A DNA stretch of 64,000 bases from Drechslerella dactyloides (taxonomy: Eukaryota; Ascomycota; Orbiliomycetes; Orbiliales; Orbiliaceae). Every line of letters begins with the position of its first letter. The stretch's first letter is position 1. Below, one piece after another: positions 1 through 10,382 of the stretch. The notes under the pieces were generated by a model, which did no database searches, was not told where the DNA came from, and saw only the letters and a program-made list of their open reading frames with translations. The DNA lies in contig JAGTWJ010000010.1 of the NCBI GenBank assembly GCA_020064725.1, positions 1,240,001-1,304,000 on the forward strand. Reading direction: 5' to 3'. A program made the translations under genes and the position numbers.

Positions 1-121
1 CTAGAGAATCATCAATATACGATATCAACTTCAAGAAGCCCGCGAAATTATAAATATATACCTTACTATCTATTAAGAATATCCAAGTTTAAAAAGAAGC
101 TATTTATCCAAACAAGCTACC

Positions 122-1711
122 ATGGGCGCCGAGTCGACAGCTTCCACTTCAGCTGCAGAGGGTGCAAACGTACCTAACATCCACGAAATATCAACCTCCC
201 ACGAAAAGCAAAGCCGTAAATCTCAGCTGAAAAATTACCACCACTCTGATCTCAACCCGCCCTCGGCGTCGCGCGCATGCGAACAAAAACAGGAGCTCGC
301 CAACATGGCGCTGCAGTGGTTGGACGAGTGGTACACCGTCTATCTCACCGATCATCCTAGTAAACGGGCGGATATAACCTCCCGCCAGCCTAAAGCTACC
401 ACGCTGCACTACCGGTGTCCTCACTGCGATAATAACCATAGCTACAGCTATGGTGACGCGGCTAACCTTGGCGCGCCGCTCGTCTGTGAGGCTGAATGCT
501 CGCCTGCTGAAAAAGGCGGATCACAGCCGCTACGATGCCATCTTGTCGCGCCGCGGCTGATGGGGCTTTTTAGGAAGGACGCTAGCAGCCGGTATGTCGC
601 GCAGGGCGACGACTGTTGTTTGGCCAGTGGCTCTTGCCCGTACGAGCACTTTGAAAACTCCAGCACCACGGAAGAAGACTGGTTGGGCGAGGCACTGCGC
701 GCGATGCGGCTGAACGACGACTGCGATCTGCCAGGCGCGCGGGTGGCGGCGGATGATACCATCCACCGTCTCGAAGCGCTGCAGAAGGACATCGTGGAGG
801 CAGGCGAGCTCTATATCGCCCTCGATGATATCTCGCAGCGTAGCGCCGATGAAGAGGTCGCTCGGATGGTCAAGTTCGATTTCACCCGGCCTGAAGAATA
901 TATAAGGATCACGAAATGTTCTATCGAGTTACGGGACAGTTCCCTAGTGCCACATTTTGATCCCTTCTGGGAGGATGGTCAATCCTATACTTTGCAGCAA
1001 ACCTCAAAGCAGCCAAACAAGACCTTCGGTGTCATGATCACCAATCCCGAGACGTTGAACGTTGATTCGACTCGAGCGGAGGCTAGAAACCTCTGCACAT
1101 TCTTCTTCAGTGGCTGGAAGCCGCGCGTCTGCTTTGACCACAAGTCTGTCGAAGACACCTCTCTCGACTACGAGTATCCAGCTGATACACCAAAGGAAGA
1201 ATACGAACTGCCACCCAGACAGAGACGGGCCATAATCCAAGACACAGATATCCTAACGACACTTGCAGATCTGCTTGCAGGAGAAATGGGTCTGAAACAC
1301 GCAATTCACCATGGTCATACCTGTCGCAGCTGTGGCAGATCTAATATGTGCCATGTGGAGAAGAGAGCGCTGGTGTACATGCTTCTGACAAACGGCGTGT
1401 GGTCACCGAAGGACAAGCGGCGCATACAGCTATCGCATTCCTATTTTAGGGATTTAACGCGCAAAAGATCGCAGCTGGCGGCAGGACAGTTGGCGGCGGC
1501 AGTCCCGGACGTGCTGTTTGTGGTCAGTAGGGAGATGTGTGGTTGCTGCCGGGCGTATGTCGCGAGGGCTGAAGAGTGGCTGGGCCTGCGGCTGAGATTT
1601 TACCTTTCACCAGTGCCTGAACCCCAGCCGCAGCAAGTTGAAGTTCGTCCCCAGGTTAGACGCCGGCGCCGTGTGGTAAATACAATTGAATATGTTGGCG
1701 TCATGGAATAG
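122..1711 (+). CDS. Cys-rich protein with a deaminase-like C-terminus (uncharacterised)
   Basis: A single-exon, 529-residue protein. The start lies in a good eukaryotic context (ACCATGG). I do not recognise a named family. The N-terminal third is polar and then Cys-rich (a CPHC pair and several later Cys near residues 100-185), which suggests a structural zinc site. The C-terminal 130 residues carry CRSC (401-404), then H411-V-E413 at the start of a predicted helix, then C473-G-C-C476 about 60 residues later inside SREMCGCCRAYV. An HxE followed by CxxC is the zinc-ligand arrangement of cytidine-deaminase-fold enzymes, including fungal orphan deaminase-like families, but the Pro that usually precedes the first Cys is Met here. 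The tail is Arg-rich (near 510-516). The deaminase assignment is inference from spacing and motifs. The other reading is a purely structural zinc-binding protein. Confidence 0.7.
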   Translation: MGAESTASTSAAEGANVPNIHEISTSHEKQSRKSQLKNYHHSDLNPPSASRACEQKQELANMALQWLDEWYTVYLTDHPSKRADITSRQPKATTLHYRCPHCDNNHSYSYGDAANLGAPLVCEAECSPAEKGGSQPLRCHLVAPRLMGLFRKDASSRYVAQGDDCCLASGSCPYEHFENSSTTEEDWLGEALRAMRLNDDCDLPGARVAADDTIHRLEALQKDIVEAGELYIALDDISQRSADEEVARMVKFDFTRPEEYIRITKCSIELRDSSLVPHFDPFWEDGQSYTLQQTSKQPNKTFGVMITNPETLNVDSTRAEARNLCTFFFSGWKPRVCFDHKSVEDTSLDYEYPADTPKEEYELPPRQRRAIIQDTDILTTLADLLAGEMGLKHAIHHGHTCRSCGRSNMCHVEKRALVYMLLTNGVWSPKDKRRIQLSHSYFRDLTRKRSQLAAGQLAAAVPDVLFVVSREMCGCCRAYVARAEEWLGLRLRFYLSPVPEPQPQQVEVRPQVRRRRRVVNTIEYVGVME

Positions 1712-3171
1712 CCTACTAAATTTCAGGAGCTGTGAGCCGAGAAGTGAGCTATCTGCGGCTCTCTATGGAAGTTGGAGGCGCAGGAGGATGGATGATATAG
1801 TAATTATTTATTATTATTCCTTGATTGAATGACACGCAGTGTTATATCTACTTACCCTTTTGCATAATCTCTTAGGTGTAACCATTTGATTATAATTATT
1901 CAACGTAAATTTGTTGTCTTTTCTACGTGTACGAGCGCGAGGCGCACACATATACGTAATGTTGGTAGCACAAGTCTACGCCCAGGCTAGCTACCTAGGT
2001 ATACGAGACAGTCCAATTATACTGTGCCTGGTATTAATGTGCGAAAATGCAACCCATGCCAGCCGACGCCTGGGATCAATTCTGATCCTGGTTCCCTGAT
2101 ATCTATAAGGCAAGATCGAGACTATTCCTCAAATGCCTTTTCGAATTTTCGCAATGGAAATGTAGATGCCCATACGCTCCGTGAATGCGGTTCAAAAGAT
2201 TCGCCTGCACAATTCAAGGCAGCTGGCGGGGCTTTGGGATCGTCGATTGGAGAGTGGATGCAGGGTCCGAGCTCCCAGGATCCAGCTGATGCGCGGAAGG
2301 GCGGTGTCAACGTCCGATCTCGAGGCCAGGCAGATGTTGAGGTCAAGATCGGCTTTCATCACGAGGAGACGCGCAAAGCGTTGTGCGTTGGAGATGACGT
2401 CACGGGCGCGCAACCTGGTTTTGGAGCCTGGTCCACACACGCCAGGCGCTTCTTTCTGCCCTGCCCTGGCTGTGGGGCCTGGAAGTGGATTCAAACCCGC
2501 CGTTTCAGATGGCCAGCGTTCTCGCAGATGGCGGGCAGTTTCCCATCGTATCACGCTGTCCAACAGGCGGAGGATGCCGTGGAAAGTAAGAGCGGTGAGA
2601 GAGGCGTGGCAGCGGGCTAGCGTGACCGGCGCGGCTTTCGATTGGCCGATCAACGTCATCGTCATCATCGTCATTCCTGTCCCTCGCCCTCTCGGCGCAG
2701 CAAAGAGAGGGGAAGAAAACAAAAATCTTCTTCGCCATATCAATTATCAATCGAAGCCGCCAGCAAGTTTTCGTCCGGACGTGCGTGCTTGCGAGAACTT
2801 CCCGGTTAAGGTTATCCCGTCACTGCACGTTAACCTTACCGCAGAGGTGAACTTTCTGCCGGGTGCATTCAGCCCCGGACGCAGCGGAAGCGAGCAGTGC
2901 AGCGCTGCACTTGATGTGATATATACTTGAGACACGCCCCGAATCCGTCGACCTTCATTCATTCTTACTTTCGCTCCCGCATTCGAGAATTCTACCACCA
3001 CCACAAAACATCCCCGCGCAGTTGAACGTGACATCACACCTTCTCTCGTCGATACTTACTTAGTGTTTACTAGAGTAACATCATACCGCCTCGCGTCGCT
3101 GCTAGCTTAGCTTCGACTGCAATCGCTTCGTTCACGTTCGCGACAACAGACACAGACAGACAGAAGCCACG
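1712..3171. other. Intergenic region, 3' flank of the Cys-rich gene and Pil1 promoter side
   Basis: There is no convincing gene here. Open frames on both strands (for example 2166-2930) lack coding character. A CTTCCCGGTTAAG element lies at 2798-2810, and CT-rich stretches near 2970-3170 probably belong to the Pil1 leader. Confidence 0.5.
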
Positions 3172-4498
3172 ATGCATCGCACGTACTCCATGCGCTCCGC
3201 GCGGGCGCCGACGCAGTCCCAGCTGCAGAACCCGCCGCCCCCGCCCTCGTCCACAAAGTCCGGCCGCTTCTTCGGCAGGAGCAACTTTGGTGCGTTATAA
3301 TCACCATCCCATAATACCTGCAGCTTCGTCGCGCGGAAGGGCAAGCTCGCTAACGGACGTCAATGACCAGGCCATACATTCAGACGGTCCGCCGCCGGCG
3401 CCTTGTAAGTTATACCCGCCTTATATAGCCTATATGGGTTCCGCATTCGCTGACGGGGGAAATGTATAGTGGCCCGGACCTCGCGAAAAAGCTGTCCCAG
3501 CTCGTCAAGATGGAGAAGAACCTCATGCGCTCAATGGAGCTCGTCAGTCGCGAACGCCGCGAAGTAGCCGTACGTCACATCCCCCCACCAACCAACCCAC
3601 AGCCAGTCAAAACTAACACCGCTATGACAGCGCCAACTCTCAATCTGGGGCGAGGAAGCGGACGACGACGTCTCAGACGTGACCGACAAACTCGGCGTCC
3701 TCATCTACGAAATCGGCGAACTAGAAGACCAATTCATCGACCGCTACGACCAGTACCGCGTCACCATAAAATCAATCCGCAACATCGAAGCCTCCGTCCA
3801 GCCCTCCCGCGACCGCAAGCAGAAAATCACAGACCAGATAGCCCACCTCAAGTACAAGGAGCCGAACTCCCCCAAGATTGTCGTCCTCGAACAGGAGCTC
3901 GTCCGCGCCGAAGCCGAGAGTCTCGTCGCGGAAGCACAGCTGTCGAATATCACGCGGGAGAAACTCAAGGCTGCGTTCGCATACATGTTCGATGCCATGC
4001 GCGAGCATAACGAAAAGATGGCACTGATCGCGGGTTTCGGGAAACATCTACTCGACCTTGTCGATGACAACCCTGTTACGCCGGGTGAAACCCGTCCCGC
4101 CTACGACGGCTACGAGACCAGCAAACAGTACGTTCTCCCCCTCCTTACCCCATACAACTCTACACGTATATCCCACGTATACACGATGCTAATGCGATTG
4201 TAATAGTATAATCCAAGACTGCGAAGACGCACTGAGCAACTGGGTCCCTGGCAACGCCGCCGTAAAATCCTCCCTCAGCGTCCGCACCCGCAGCCACCGC
4301 ACCAAACGCCGCCAGCAAACCGAGGGCGTCAGCCTCGAGGACCGCGGCTCGTGGGTCTCCGCGGGCGAACACGAGGCCCACACCGGCGAAGAAGAGGAGG
4401 AAGCGGAAGATTCGGATGAGGTTGGCGAGCTGGAAGATGAGGAGGACGAGGATGAGGACGTCAAGCTTGCACGGAAGCGGCTGGAGGAGGTGCATTGA
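3172..4498 (+). CDS. PIL1: Eisosome core protein Pil1/Lsp1 (BAR-domain)
   Basis: Five exons: 3172-3289, 3371-3404, 3470-3569, 3631-4127 and 4207-4498. Together they give 346 residues, a normal length for the family. Pil1/Lsp1 proteins form the membrane-bending lattice of eisosomes under the plasma membrane and respond to sphingolipid long-chain bases. The spliced protein has the family N-terminus (MHRTYSMRSARAP, then SGRFFGRSNFG), the FGPDLAKKLSQLVKMEKN segment, and the highly conserved BAR helices DVTDKLGVLIYEIGELEDQF, IRNIEASVQPSRDRKQKI and NSPKIVVLEQELVRAEAES. The second exon is only 34 nt; it is supported because it restores the Arg-rich HTFRRSAAGAF stretch in frame. The C-terminal 50 residues are very acidic, as is usual. 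Splice phases are consistent at all four junctions. Confidence 0.96.
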
Positions 4499-5489
4499 TC
4501 GTATTTTCGTATCGTAGGATGTATGGTTTGACTTGATGCTTTGCTGAGCAGGGCGTCGGGTGGTAATTGCTGTGAGTGATTGGCTGGTTGTAATGGTGAG
4601 GGGGGAGTGCAGTGGTGATGCGTATGATATCTCTTTTCCTTCTTTGCTTGATCGCGTTTATTAGCTCAGAGCTCTTGTTGCAACGCTACGCTCGCTGCAG
4701 GCTATAATAATTGACCCGTGCGCGTGTGCTACTATACTATTTGACTATCGTTGGCGATGTGGTTGAAATGTAGTAATTTCGATAATATTTCCCTCACTGT
4801 CTATCGTCGTACAGCTTATTCATGCATGGTCTACCTAGCTTACTGAAGATGGAAGAACCGTGGGTTTAGATTTTATATTTTTACGTCATGGTAGAGCTTG
4901 GTAAATCGGTTGTGCAACATGCATACATATCGATATTATCAAGATAAGCCGGTCCGATAGACCACCGGTAGGACGATGCTGTGCTACTTTATGCTACGAG
5001 ATCTCGCCATTGATAGTGAAAATACGTAAGCATAGCACTATCCGCCTATGTCTACTGACCGCGTGCTGTATCATGCAGGCGCGTGGAATCTGGGCCAAAT
5101 CTATCGTCTATCGGGCCAGAGCTTATTTACGATGAGCCGTAAGGCTTTCTATTGGTATATCGAGGGTATATATGGCGGAGGCTGATATCCGATCTAACTT
5201 GGGAAGTCTCTACTTATTCAGAGCGCCTCGTGAATGAATCCACGCTTGGCGAACGCGGAGGTAAAAACAAAATAAGGTTCAACTTCTTCCACGACAAAGC
5301 AATAGCACACCTCCTATCAAAATTATTTTAAGTTAAAGCAGAAGTAGTTTCGCGAGCTCTTGAAGTAGCCATGGTACATCATATATAAATGCCACCGATA
5401 ACAACGCCTGTCCAATATCAAGCGGCACTCTCACCGGTACCATCCGCTTCAACAGTCACCGCTCGACCGCCTGCTTCAATATTCAAAAA
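4499..5489. other. Intergenic region
   Basis: AT-rich spacer with no supported gene. The only element I can point to is a TATA-like box near its right end, listed separately. Confidence 0.5.
5382..5390 (+). promoter_or_regulatory. TATA box candidate for the gene at 5490
   Basis: TATATAAAT lies about 100 nt before the ATG. This fits a fungal core promoter with a leader of roughly 70-80 nt. It overlaps an ATG at 5389 that opens a 66-codon frame, which would sit upstream of the transcription start if this box is used. Confidence 0.45.
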
Positions 5490-6275
5490 ATGGCTTCGAG
5501 GCTGTTCGCCAGCATACTCCGGAAACAAAATCCACTATTATCACGCAACTGGACCCCAAGACTTACCCATCGTCAAACGCAACCATTGATCCTGCAAAGC
5601 ACAAGCGCCAGCTCCGTTCGGTACTTCAGCTGGCCAGAAATAAGTATCCAACCGGTACCAGCGACTATAGTCGCTGAGCTGCGAAAAGCCAACGTCAGAT
5701 GCACCAAGTCTGGTATCAAAGCGCTCGACGCAGCATACGCCAATATGCCGATGGGATGTGTTTTCAGAGACAAAGTAAATTTTTGGAGGGACCTCAACGA
5801 GGCTCCCGTAGCCAGGCCTGACTACATCTCCAACGAGGATTTGAACACCCGTGGAGTCCGTCAGTGGAGGTGTTGGGAATCATACCAAGCTTGCATCGAT
5901 GCCAAAGTGTATAAGCTTTGGGAAGCCTTATATCTGCACTCGGAAATCTTCAAAGAACTGATAGATGAGGAAGAAGAGTACCTTCGGGGCGATCTCCAAC
6001 TCAGATCTGATCTGCAATCATCAGAGTTGTGGTGGTGGATGGCTGAGATGGTGAGCGATGGATATGTTGAACGGTGTGATATTGATGCATTGCCGGATTT
6101 TTCACTTGGAGATGTTGTTATTCATTCGGAACGTTGCCGGGCTTTGGTAGTACGTATAGTGTCAGAACCAAGTTCCGGCCTAATCTCGACGCCAGACTTG
6201 CCTGGGTCGGCCACTGCAAAGCCGGCGGCTGGTCCCGAGACTAGTTCCAGCCGCAAGGTAGGTACGGATGCATAG
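5490..6275 (+). CDS. Unknown protein with mitochondrial-type presequence
   Basis: A single exon of 261 residues that matches no family I know. The first 45 residues are rich in Arg, Ser, Thr, Gln and Leu, have no acidic residue, and end in SVRYFSWPE. This fits an R-3 type processing site (R-Y-F before S), so import into mitochondria is likely. The mature part has many Trp and Tyr residues (WRCWESYQ, ELWWWMAEM) and an acidic patch (DEEEEY), and it looks like a helical globular domain. The last 40 residues are Ser/Pro/Ala-rich and probably disordered. The ATG follows an A-run (AAAAAATGG). Its downstream neighbour on the same strand, a PIN-domain protein, has the same kind of presequence. A functional pair is possible but unproven. 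Confidence 0.65.
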   Translation: MASRLFASILRKQNPLLSRNWTPRLTHRQTQPLILQSTSASSVRYFSWPEISIQPVPATIVAELRKANVRCTKSGIKALDAAYANMPMGCVFRDKVNFWRDLNEAPVARPDYISNEDLNTRGVRQWRCWESYQACIDAKVYKLWEALYLHSEIFKELIDEEEEYLRGDLQLRSDLQSSELWWWMAEMVSDGYVERCDIDALPDFSLGDVVIHSERCRALVVRIVSEPSSGLISTPDLPGSATAKPAAGPETSSSRKVGTDA

Positions 6276-7207
6276 CTGCCTAGGATCGCGATATCGATTA
6301 AGAGTGATCTCGTCAATCAAACTCTTCCTTGCCACATTAGGAGCTACGAGAGTTGCTTAAGCGCTTGCTAGTTTCCATATCAAGAAACACTCATATATCT
6401 GCGTCTGCATGTATATAGCACCATGTAGTCGCGGGTGAGGATCAACTCTCCCGAGTCATCTACCCCAAGCTATAGTAAGAAAATTCACAAAATGACGAGT
6501 CCGATGATACTTCTTGTACATATATATCTACGCAACAAGTAGTTAAGAAATTATATCACCGATTAGTTAACGTGTCGCGATCTCGGATGGCGCTGTAGTA
6601 CCGTCGTAGTCGTGCCCGGAAGGCGTCTGGTTAGCGAGATAAGTCGTAGTGACGTCTACGTATTATCTTGTAAACCAGAAGCTGGAGACACGTAGAAGGA
6701 CAATCCAACGAGTACTACGTAGCCCCTCCCCCTCCCCAATATAAATATAAATTCCAACGCAGTGTCGTGCGCGCCGGCGACGCTGATCATGATCGACCAC
6801 CCGCCGATCTATACTATAGATAACTGATAATTCGTAGACTTAAGCGTGTCGCTGCTTTTGTGACTTTCTGGGTGACAAAGGTTTAGAAAATAGTTCAATG
6901 CGTACCGGATCGCCAGATTTCTCTACAATGTCAAAGAATCCGCGGGTCAATCTTCAGATCGATGTTTCGTGATATAGATGTCAATATCTGGATCCTAGGA
7001 GCCAGAGATACTTAGATCGATTTTCTGGATACAGAGCTTAGGATTCTCGTAGTTTTGGACGTATCGCGAGCCCTTGGTGTAACATTTATCGAACTCACAA
7101 TATACTTAAAACTAAACGTAAGTGGGCATATAGCTGGTTCCGGAGCCGGCTATAATTCAGTCCTCGAGGCTAATGCAACTGTCAATATAGACCCAAGTGC
7201 CGTGAGA
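6276..7207. other. Intergenic region before the PIN-domain gene
   Basis: AT-rich. The frame of the PIN gene is open upstream to about 7055, but it contains no ATG before 7208 and no family similarity. I therefore treat it as leader or promoter. Confidence 0.5.
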
Positions 7208-7985
7208 ATGTTTGCCCTTCGCGCAGCCCACTTCTCGCGCATTGCGCATATTCCAAAATGCATGCAGCCGCCAATTAGAGGCTACGCGTCCAGGCCGTCG
7301 AAGAATAAAGAGGAATACTCTACGACCGGCCCCGCCGTGTCCCGCAAAGAATTTTTAACGGGCCGGATTCATCCTTCCGGTATCCTTCTGGATACCAACC
7401 TACTGCGCCCGATTTTGGAAGGGAGCAAGTTAGACCCTTGGCTTGAAAAGGTTGGCAACCATAGCGCAACCGTAGCGACGACGAAGCTCAACATTATCGA
7501 GCACCTATCAAGCAGGTATCTGCTCAAGCAACGAGTAGGGTATTATGAGATTGAGGATGCCCTCGTCAAGCGAGGGATCGAGATTGTGGACGGCGCTGGC
7601 ACTTCGGCTGCAGGCGCAGCTCTATGCTGCCGGGTGCTCCAAACAGATTTCCACCAACGGCTTAGGGGAGCAGAGAGAAGGAGGACTGATGAGTCGCGAA
7701 AGAAGGCAATGACTCAATTGAAAAAAAGTAAGAAAATTTCGTCTAAGCTCTTATACGTAACCAAATGAAAGGCCTATATCTAACCATTATGATGTCTTTC
7801 TAGTGTGGGAGACCATAATCGAAAAGAGCCGTCTCGACGCGGCCATTGCTTGCGAGGCCAGCGTCAGAGGGCTTGCGTTCGTTACGCTCGACTTCAGACT
7901 GCATGGGCACCTTAAAAAAGCTCTGCATACAAACGGAGTTCTGACATATGCGGCGGACCAGAGGTGGTTTATTTCGTCCGTCTGA
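7208..7985 (+). CDS. VapC-like PIN-domain protein, predicted mitochondrial
   Basis: Two exons (7208-7727, 7804-7985) give 233 residues. PIN domains are metal-dependent RNase-fold modules; the VapC subgroup consists of small ribonucleases best known from bacterial toxin-antitoxin pairs. The expected acidic residues are in order: D62 in GILLDTNLL, E98 in NIIEHL, D185 in LDAAIA, and D203 in FVTLDFRL. The spacing and the DAxIA...GLxxVTxD pattern are VapC-like. Splicing is required to bring the last two acids into the domain, and the junction phase fits. The N-terminal 35 residues have no acidic residue and are Arg-rich, with RGY before AS, a classic R-3 mitochondrial processing motif. A Ser/Gly/Ala linker near 129-140 and a basic stretch at 150-173 interrupt the domain, which is unusual. 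An inverted, broken relative lies about 0.6 kb downstream. Nuclease activity is inferred. Confidence 0.75.
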
Positions 7986-8589
7986 TACTCAAGATTGACG
8001 TCGAGTGAAGCGGCAGGTTCTTTTTGATGACCGATTGGGTTTTTCGGCAATGTTATTTTTGATTGTTGGGTTTCGTCTTTAAGAATTCTTGATGGCTAAC
8101 TTATAACTATAGTAAACATATACAGGTCCCGATTCGATTGAGAAGATGAAATTCAAGGTAAGGCAAGGTAAGTCGAAGTAAGGCAAGTATTTTCGAAGTG
8201 ATTTTTGGAGAAGTATGTAGAAGGTTAGTATCCAGGTAAGCATGCGTAGACTTCGGTAAGTAAGTAAGTAAGTAAGTAATTAGTACGTAAGTGAGTAATA
8301 CTTCCTTAATTATGTTTAGCGTTGTATTATAAGACTAGCTGTAATTTCTGTTCTAGCTGTAATTTCTGTTCGAAGTGATCGCTACGTGCCTAATCACGGA
8401 GCAGCTAGACAAACAAGGTACCATCGATATATGCTATCGGACCCGACCAAGCTGTTTTAGTAATTAATGCAGAAGTTGAAAACTCGAACAGGAAATCACA
8501 ATATCACTACCTGTGATGTATATATTATAATCTAAGTGCTAATGTCCTCATGTTTATAACGTTTATCTCGCGAAGCCAGACCACCGTCC
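7986..8589. other. Spacer between PIN gene and its inverted relic
   Basis: No gene. It holds GTAAG-rich low-complexity sequence (about 8155-8290) and two copies of a short repeat, AGCTGTAATTTCTGTTC, near 8338-8372. Confidence 0.5.
8256..8279 (+). repeat. (GTAA)6 microsatellite
   Basis: Six perfect tandem GTAA units, with related degenerate GTAAG/GTACG units on both sides. Confidence 0.9.
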
Positions 8590-9036
8590 TTTGCTGCCGG
8601 AGGCATCCATATGTGTAAGAGCCCGGGACATCAATGATGATGCCCTGTTTCTGTACTACTTTTTGATCTTCTCGTAGTCGACTTGAGGCTGTTTTAAAAT
8701 ATACCCACTGCGGAGGTGCTCCAGTCTATTGAAACGGGCCGTCGCCATCATCAAGCCATATGAACGTTCGAACCAGCCTTCACAGTCCAGTTGTTCAACT
8801 TTTTTGTCTCCAGTATCGGACGTAACATGTTGGTATCTAGTATGATACCCAAAGTATGGACTCGGCCAGCCAAAAACCTCGTTGCTGGACACGGCTGGGC
8901 CGATGGTCGAGGATGTGCGGGGAGAGTTTTCGCACGAGGCATAATATTGCCCCCGATGCATCATGCATCTCATAAAGAGTGGGTAGGCGGGATGTGGCGA
9001 CATCAGCAGGAAGCAGGCTCGGGCTAACGAGGACAT
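8590..9036 (-). pseudogene. Decayed inverted copy of the PIN-domain gene
   Basis: Read on the minus strand from an ATG at 9036, this matches the intact PIN gene in pieces spread over different frames. The presequence-like start and GPAVS region are in one frame. The segment with ILDTNMLRPIL is in a second frame (switch near 8871-8880, at a T-run). The segment with RLEHL and GYILKQ is back in the first frame (switch near 8741-8765). After a stop at 8656-8658, a further short match to the GIEIVDGAG region continues in yet another frame to about 8595. The C-terminal half of the domain, which carries two of the four acidic residues, is absent. Three frame changes plus truncation make it non-functional as a PIN protein. 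It points away from the intact gene's orientation, so the locus is an inverted duplication. Confidence 0.75.
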
Positions 9037-9108
9037 GGTGATAGATTTTGTACGCTTGGGTGGAGAGGGAGGAGGATGTATTTGGATGGAGGGGATTGGA
9101 TAAAAATT

Positions 9109-9123
9109 GGGGGGGGGGGGGGG
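9109..9123 (+). repeat. Poly-G tract (15 G)
   Basis: A run of 15 G on the plus strand (poly-C on the strand of the PIN relic), about 75 nt upstream of the relic's ATG. Homopolymers like this are prone to length error in assembly. Confidence 0.9.
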
Positions 9124-10382
9124 TGCCCAGGTATTTATACTGGCATCTGAATGACTAAGCGTCGACCTAAATATTGATATATTAATATTATAGAGACATG
9201 TAGACGGCGATCTGGCTATCATAGAATTTGATTTTAACACCTTTTTGACGTTGTGTTTATATTTATGATTTATTTATCACGAAGAGTTGGTATATATTGG
9301 CAGATAGCTGATCGGCAGTTTCTCGGGTGTAGATCTATAGACATGATAGCCTCGATATTTATATTTATAATTATATGGTTGTTTACATATCAATGGGCAT
9401 ACGAATCTTTAGCTACAAAGGATTCTGGAGCCTGTGTCCGATATGAGCAGAGCCAGGCAAATCTGGAAGCAACGGCATTTCAGAATAGCTATCCTAGCTA
9501 TTCTAGCAGTGAGTTGATATCTCTCTGAACAAATGCTTGTGTAACCATGTCATACATGGATTCACCGCCAGAACATCGTCACTTGCAATCAACAGCAGCA
9601 ATCCGAGTAAAATCGCTACAAAGATACATCGATTCTCTTCTATTCCTCTATCTGCTAGAGTGTTGCTTTTGGCTGCTTGTGTGCTTTTTCTCGATTCGCC
9701 AAGTCTGGATTAGCGAGACCATAAGTTGATCAAGCCTCGGAGGGTCAGCCCGGCTCCCAAGACTATAAAACTGAACCTTGCGTGCCATCAAGCTTTTGAC
9801 TCTGAATCGGCGGGATATCATGTGCACGTGTAACTATATGCATTTTCATGTCGTGTATCGTAGGCTAAGCACCGGCCGACGCTCCGACGAACACTGCAGC
9901 TGCAGCTTGGCTTCGCCACTATGGGGTCCGGATTATCCGGATGAAGCGGGCTCGGAGCCGGCGCAGCGCTGTGGTGCATCTTGCCGAATGCGGACGTCGC
10001 ACGGCAGTTCGCGTAGTGATCTTTCGCGTCGTCGTATCAGGGACAGTTGGAAGCCTGGTTGCATTGTGATATTATCGTCGATTTGGGTTATTACACGCTA
10101 CGGAAGGTAAGAGGCAATGAAGGGAGGTGACTTTGAATGTGTAGATTGCTATTATGCGGGAAGGGGAGATTAATTTGGTGCGGCTCACGTAATCGCGACG
10201 ATAAGTCGTGCTGACTCGATCCGGTTACCCGTGTCCTGTACTATACCACAGCGTTTGCATTGCTACATCTATCGTGAATACTTATATCGTCGTGCATCGT
10301 TCTTTCATTCTGTCGTTCTATTCTTATGAAGTATTGCATAGCATAGCATAGCATCCCAAGGCTATCCGATTGGCGAGTCAAG
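9124..10382. other. Intergenic region before the MFS transporter
   Basis: AT-rich spacer. Short open frames at 9253-9528 and 9547-9729 look hydrophobic only because of their base composition. A GCATA repeat lies at about 10337-10352, shortly before the transporter ATG. Confidence 0.5.

Noticed and set aside
2480..2500. GGGTTTGAATCC on the minus strand, tRNA-like
   Set aside because: The flanking bases do not pair as a T-stem, and no cloverleaf can be drawn.
2166..2930. 254-codon plus-strand open frame before PIL1
   Set aside because: No homology-like blocks, and several frames are open at once in the same place. Likely chance in GC-rich DNA.
9253..9729. Short hydrophobic open frames resembling small membrane proteins
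   Set aside because: The Ile/Phe/Tyr-rich translation reflects AT-rich DNA; there is no start or splice support.
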